From positions 1 through 6,386 of the forward strand of contig JAQCKL010000271.1 of NCBI GenBank assembly GCA_027592485.1: 6,386 nt of DNA. The letters run 5' to 3'. Below the pieces are notes generated by a model. It was not told the DNA's origin, ran no database searches, and saw only the letters and a list, made by a program, of their open reading frames with translations. Positions 4,701 to 6,386 of the stretch are shown here, one piece after another. A program made the position numbers and the translations under genes. The stretch comes from Cyanobacteriota bacterium. GTDB taxonomy: Bacteria; Cyanobacteriota; Cyanobacteriia; Phormidesmidales; Phormidesmidaceae. The first letter of the stretch is position 1. Every line of letters starts with the position of its first letter.

Positions 4701-6022
4701 TTGAGTATGAGTTCTTGGCAAAAAAGGAGTCATACAATGACCATAATGAAGGTGACATTGTCCATGGGGGATACAAAGTTGATAAGGTATTCAGATCGGT
4801 CAATGGATTGTATGCCATAGGTTTAGTTAAAGAGGATAAGCCTCCTGTACTCGTATTTAGAGGGACAGAGCCCACTACATTTCAGGACTTAATTACAGAT
4901 GTAGACATAAGAGGTGTCGGCACAGGCCAATTCAACAGTGCTGTCCTGCAAGGTGTTGATTTGTGGATGAGAGATAAAGGGAATGGCAATACAACAGTAA
5001 TTGGTCATAGTTTGGGTGGGGCACTAGCACAGTACACAAGTCTTCACTACTCTCCACTCGTCAATGAAACAGTCACCTTTAATTCTCCAGGGATCAATAA
5101 GTTCTTTCTTGGGAAAGAGCATTCCGGAAATGTGACTCACTATGTCAATGAAGATGATTTGGTGTCGTATGCAGGATATAGTTTCTTGCCTGGCAATATT
5201 TACTCTGTTGACAATAGGAGTAATAACCCGTTAGATAATCACTTGGATCTAATTCTAAGTGACCCAAATACTGAATGTATAGCATTGGAAGACGTTGGCG
5301 ACAGAGGTTTCTGGGAACGAGCAGGCAAAATTTCTAAGAGATTGGGGATTGAGGGTCTTAGAAGTGGCGTTGGTAAGTTTCTTGTTCCCCAGCCCCTGCT
5401 AAATGATCTGCCAGATGTTGGAATATATCTGTATGAAGAAACCAACCGAAGAGTAAGACAAGGTATTGAGTCAACAGCCAATTCATTTGATGCTCTTTCT
5501 GAGAGTACATTAGATGCTTTAAGGGCTGCAAAAGAAAAGGCAGAGGCTGCCAAAGCTAAAGCCAAAGCAATTTACAATACGGCGAAAAATACTGTTCAGC
5601 AAGCAGAAGTTGCCTATCAGAGCTTTAAGCAAGAAGTTCAGAGAAGAACAACACAAGTTGTTCAGCAGGCTAAACAGAAGATGCAAGTTGCGGCTCAGGC
5701 TGCTTATCAAACTGCCAGATCAAGAGCTGCAGCTGTAGCTGGTAAAGTTGCCAGTTATGCCCACAAAGCGGTTCGCGCAGTTGGCAACATCATCAACGGT
5801 GCTAAGCAGTTTGTCAGCAACGCTATCGAAACAGGCAAGCGTATTGTCAGCAATGTAGTTCAAGGCGTAAAGCAGGCATACAACACTGTCAAAACAACTG
5901 TGACCAGAGCTTACGAAACAGGGAAGCGGGCTGTCACTCAAACCTTTAATAATGCTGCCAATACAGTTAAAAATACGTTCTCTAGTGGATGGGGAGGTCT
6001 GAAGTCAGCATTTGGCTGGTAA
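1715..6022 (+). CDS. Mosaic protein: DUF4114-like, subtilisin-family protease, SH3b-like, coiled coil, class-3 lipase
   Basis: A 1435-residue protein with no hydrophobic signal peptide (it begins MNLFAALRQRRQPAQ). Residues 81-130 are Asp/Glu-rich (21 acidic, no basic). Residues 225-316 resemble DUF4114 (FVFEDM at 291, then SDEDYNDLIF at 302). The S8 protease spans about 360-775: Asp366 (GIIDTG), His404 (EHGTH), Asn508 (AAGNDGG) and Ser714 (GTMAGTSVAAA) form a complete triad plus oxyanion Asn. It is interrupted by an acidic insertion at about 571-700. An SH3b-like domain (about 815-890, with VRSGPGTGFS) could bind the cell wall. Residues 891-957 form a Glu/Arg/Lys-rich coiled coil. A class-3 lipase domain follows (about 990-1182): FRGTE at 1048, Ser1099 in GHSLGG, probable Asp1148 (EDDLV) and His1176 (DNHLDL). 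The tail from about 1250 is basic, Ala-rich and helical. S8 enzymes cut proteins and class-3 lipases cut acylglycerols or phospholipids; activity here is inferred from motifs. The combined architecture is not one I recognise as a named family. Confidence 0.92.
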   Translation: MNLFAALRQRRQPAQGFGQTKVAPEADVTVPGTTLAERSRSQNPARMSLSTPLKGRLQADLHQTFILEPILTPSGLVDVGEDAPDMADLNLDFGEEGDFDEGFDPVDTDLPDGDDLTDGELEDISFIDNLAVEFQFESGYFTVGESGEVTIDYLFDGGGYEGELAIFSLEGMELLEPGSEAFIQMAADRALSESEMGYIVISDKAEGARFSGALGEQDWNRGDYLGAKTFQMKAGERFSFMLVPNGEVAEVANNPGISGAKTPLFSLATANPDDMFATGQIADATGSGKVFVFEDMRVDKASDEDYNDLIFQVTGAYAEAVLLDDVLDADVDWRDTDMGHQILAYADASLEFNEAAENQPLIGIIDTGFNDSNPDIDHSRIILGRDLVDGDNNPLFQDGEGNEHGTHILGLIGATRDNGIGIDGINDDAPIWLGRAVGSGRWAESLTEFVDTAKESGQPNAVVNLSFDLTQIDAEGNVSTRYELTPAEREALEYARQNGVLVVVAAGNDGGTMSALGQASQEFDNLITVGASNDYGSKADYSSFGYGLDLMAMGGSVATPMLSTVGDGDFVQELLEEEEVPDDEMTVNLIQTFEEVFGPADEAEDFDESDLDNLSPEESEAYEEATQAIDRALEDYLTAASQKLGMEYIDGLYGLQVDALDQFINAFDEDAADILVKAEELLTESGFEAEPESEEGEDAFLPLNFGIGTMAGTSVAAAKVTGAVSQVWAANPGLNFAQVKEILKQTALDLDTEGWDTETGEGLINLAAAVSLAKQTVPETYQPVPIASPTTWSGEGEFIPGERAVAVAVPPFTGRVMNAGYVTSVGFQRVRSGPGTGFSQVGIRYPGTSVTFDAYENNGGYVPEPFVGSSRRWYKIAGTNHWMWAGYIDNSPEQAEQERKRQEEIRRAQEEARRAEEELRRAEEEAKRIEEDLKKAEAIRRLREKQQELLKQAALQLDNAPLKSTISLQSIFATPSLAKKSTPEWNSDSNKLQRHFEYEFLAKKESYNDHNEGDIVHGGYKVDKVFRSVNGLYAIGLVKEDKPPVLVFRGTEPTTFQDLITDVDIRGVGTGQFNSAVLQGVDLWMRDKGNGNTTVIGHSLGGALAQYTSLHYSPLVNETVTFNSPGINKFFLGKEHSGNVTHYVNEDDLVSYAGYSFLPGNIYSVDNRSNNPLDNHLDLILSDPNTECIALEDVGDRGFWERAGKISKRLGIEGLRSGVGKFLVPQPLLNDLPDVGIYLYEETNRRVRQGIESTANSFDALSESTLDALRAAKEKAEAAKAKAKAIYNTAKNTVQQAEVAYQSFKQEVQRRTTQVVQQAKQKMQVAAQAAYQTARSRAAAVAGKVASYAHKAVRAVGNIINGAKQFVSNAIETGKRIVSNVVQGVKQAYNTVKTTVTRAYETGKRAVTQTFNNAANTVKNTFSSGWGGLKSAFGW
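1822..1874. repeat. Palindromic repeat pair embedded in the reading frame
   Basis: TGAGCGGAGTCGAA (1822-1835) and TTCGACTCCGCTCA (1861-1874) are exact 14-bp reverse complements separated by 25 bases. I recall this motif as a widespread interspersed palindrome in cyanobacteria and some other bacteria. It is translated here as AERSRSQ through SLSTPLK (residues 36-54), just before the acidic N-terminal region. Confidence 0.75.
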
Positions 6023-6040
6023 GTAAAGCTTCGCAGAAAT

Positions 6041-6068
6041 CGGGGGTTCTCAGAGCAAGTCACCCCCG
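6041..6068. terminator. Possible 3' hairpin of the large gene
   Basis: CGGGGGT (6041-6047) pairs with ACCCCCG (6062-6068) around a 14-base loop, 18 bases after the stop codon. No T-run follows on the plus strand, so it may only protect the 3' end or terminate weakly. Confidence 0.35.
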
Positions 6069-6169
6069 CAAACCCCATAAGTGGATAGTGACCGTCAAAA
6101 ATTCGTGGCGCATTGGGATTAACTTAGGCGACGGGAGATCGTCCATCGACAACGAGATCGCCTTACCCG

Positions 6170-6197
6170 CCAGCCCAAATCACCTAATGGGGGCTGG
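6170..6197. terminator. Possible hairpin downstream of the transporter gene
   Basis: CCAGCCC (6170-6176) pairs with GGGCTGG (6191-6197), 7 bp with a 14-base loop. It lies 31 bases beyond the minus-strand transporter stop. It has no T-run in either direction, so terminator function is uncertain. Confidence 0.3.
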
Positions 6198-6204
6198 GGC
6201 TGAT

Positions 6205-6239
6205 GCAGGGTGACGCAAAAGATATCCATCACCCCCTGC
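6205..6239 (-). terminator. Bulged hairpin overlapping the transporter stop codon
   Basis: GCAGGGTGA (6205-6213) pairs with TCA-CCCTGC (6229-6239) if two C residues (6232-6233) are bulged, leaving a 15-base loop. The TCA is the complement of the minus-strand TGA stop. In the minus direction no T-run follows the stem, so its role as a terminator is doubtful. Confidence 0.25.
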
Positions 6240-6386
6240 CAACGTTAGTAAACCGGGCGTAGAGGGCGATCGCCCCACCACAGAGAACCAAATAGCCCGC
6301 CCCAATCGCCGCTGCCCCCGCAAAGGATAGGCCCCAGTCATACAATTGCCCCCCCATCACCAGCCCGATGCCCATGGCCAAATTCG
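6229..6386 (-). CDS. C-terminal end of a probable MFS-type transporter (5' part outside window)
   Basis: A minus-strand frame enters at the right edge and ends with TGA at 6231-6229, giving 51 visible residues. It reads as a short loop containing GGQLYDWG between two hydrophobic stretches, MGIGLVMGG and AGAAAIGAGYLVLCGGAIAL, then a short polar tail, YARFTNVGRG. A Gly-rich helix, a Gly-Gly-x-x-x-Asp turn and a last helix with a short cytoplasmic tail fit helices 11 and 12 of the major facilitator superfamily. The substrate cannot be told from this fragment, and another polytopic family is possible. It converges on the large gene and is not in an operon with it. Confidence 0.6.
   Translation of the reverse strand, partial: NLAMGIGLVMGGQLYDWGLSFAGAAAIGAGYLVLCGGAIALYARFTNVGRG
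6266..6273. repeat. HIP1 octamer GCGATCGC
   Basis: Fourth exact HIP1 copy, in the part of the transporter gene encoding the last membrane helix. Confidence 0.9.

Larger units (their letters stand above)
6023..6228. other. Convergent intergenic region, no gene seen
   Basis: About 206 bases lie between the stop of the large gene and the stop of the minus-strand transporter. They contain three predicted hairpins but no frame with a credible start, ribosome binding site or recognisable product. Confidence 0.6.

Noticed and set aside
4438..4875. 145-residue open frame on the minus strand, Ser-rich
   Set aside because: It lies opposite the coiled-coil and lipase-encoding part of the plus gene. 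Its Ser/Arg-rich composition is the expected complement of Glu/Ala codons, and it has no ribosome binding site or family motif.
5989..6213. 74-residue plus-strand frame crossing the end of the large gene
   Set aside because: It starts inside the large gene in another frame and runs through the intergenic hairpins, with no sensible product.

Overview
The window looks cyanobacterial. It holds four copies of the octamer GCGATCGC (the HIP1 motif, over-represented in many cyanobacteria), a 14-bp palindromic repeat pair of the TGAGCGGAGTCGAA type that I recall as common in cyanobacterial genomes, and gene families (M50 peptidase with PqqD-like modules, DUF4114-containing S8 protease) common in filamentous cyanobacteria. 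The species cannot be named from this stretch.

Layout. (1) Positions 1 to about 1409, minus strand: the N-terminal part of a multi-pass M50 zinc metallopeptidase, cut by the left edge. It has two tandem PqqD-like modules ahead of the membrane core, and both diagnostic motifs (HELAH and NPMARFDGYY) are readable. (2) 1410-1714: a divergent intergenic region holding a bulged stem-loop followed by T6 (terminator or attenuator shape, with C9 in the loop), a second long hairpin, weak promoter candidates and an 18-codon leader ORF overlapping the next start as ATGA. (3) 1715-6022, plus strand: one gene for a 1435-residue mosaic protein. In order it has an Asp/Glu-rich N-terminal region, a DUF4114-like domain, a subtilisin-family (S8) protease split by a very acidic insertion, an SH3b-like domain, a charged coiled coil, a class-3 lipase domain with GHSLGG, and a basic Ala-rich helical tail. 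(4) 6023-6228: a convergent intergenic stretch with hairpins and no gene. (5) 6229-6386, minus strand: the C-terminal end of a probable MFS-type transporter, cut by the right edge.

The main item of interest is the 1435-residue protein. It joins two apparently complete hydrolase active sites in one chain, has no recognisable signal peptide, is acidic in its N-terminal half and basic at its end, and drops in GC content near the coiled-coil/lipase junction. It contains no HIP1 site in 4.3 kb although the roughly 2.1 kb of flanks has four. Together these suggest a modular, partly horizontally assembled effector- or toxin-like protein. Its role is not shown by the sequence. The divergent M50/PqqD-type membrane peptidase belongs to a family often linked to peptide maturation or export, so a functional link is possible but unproven.
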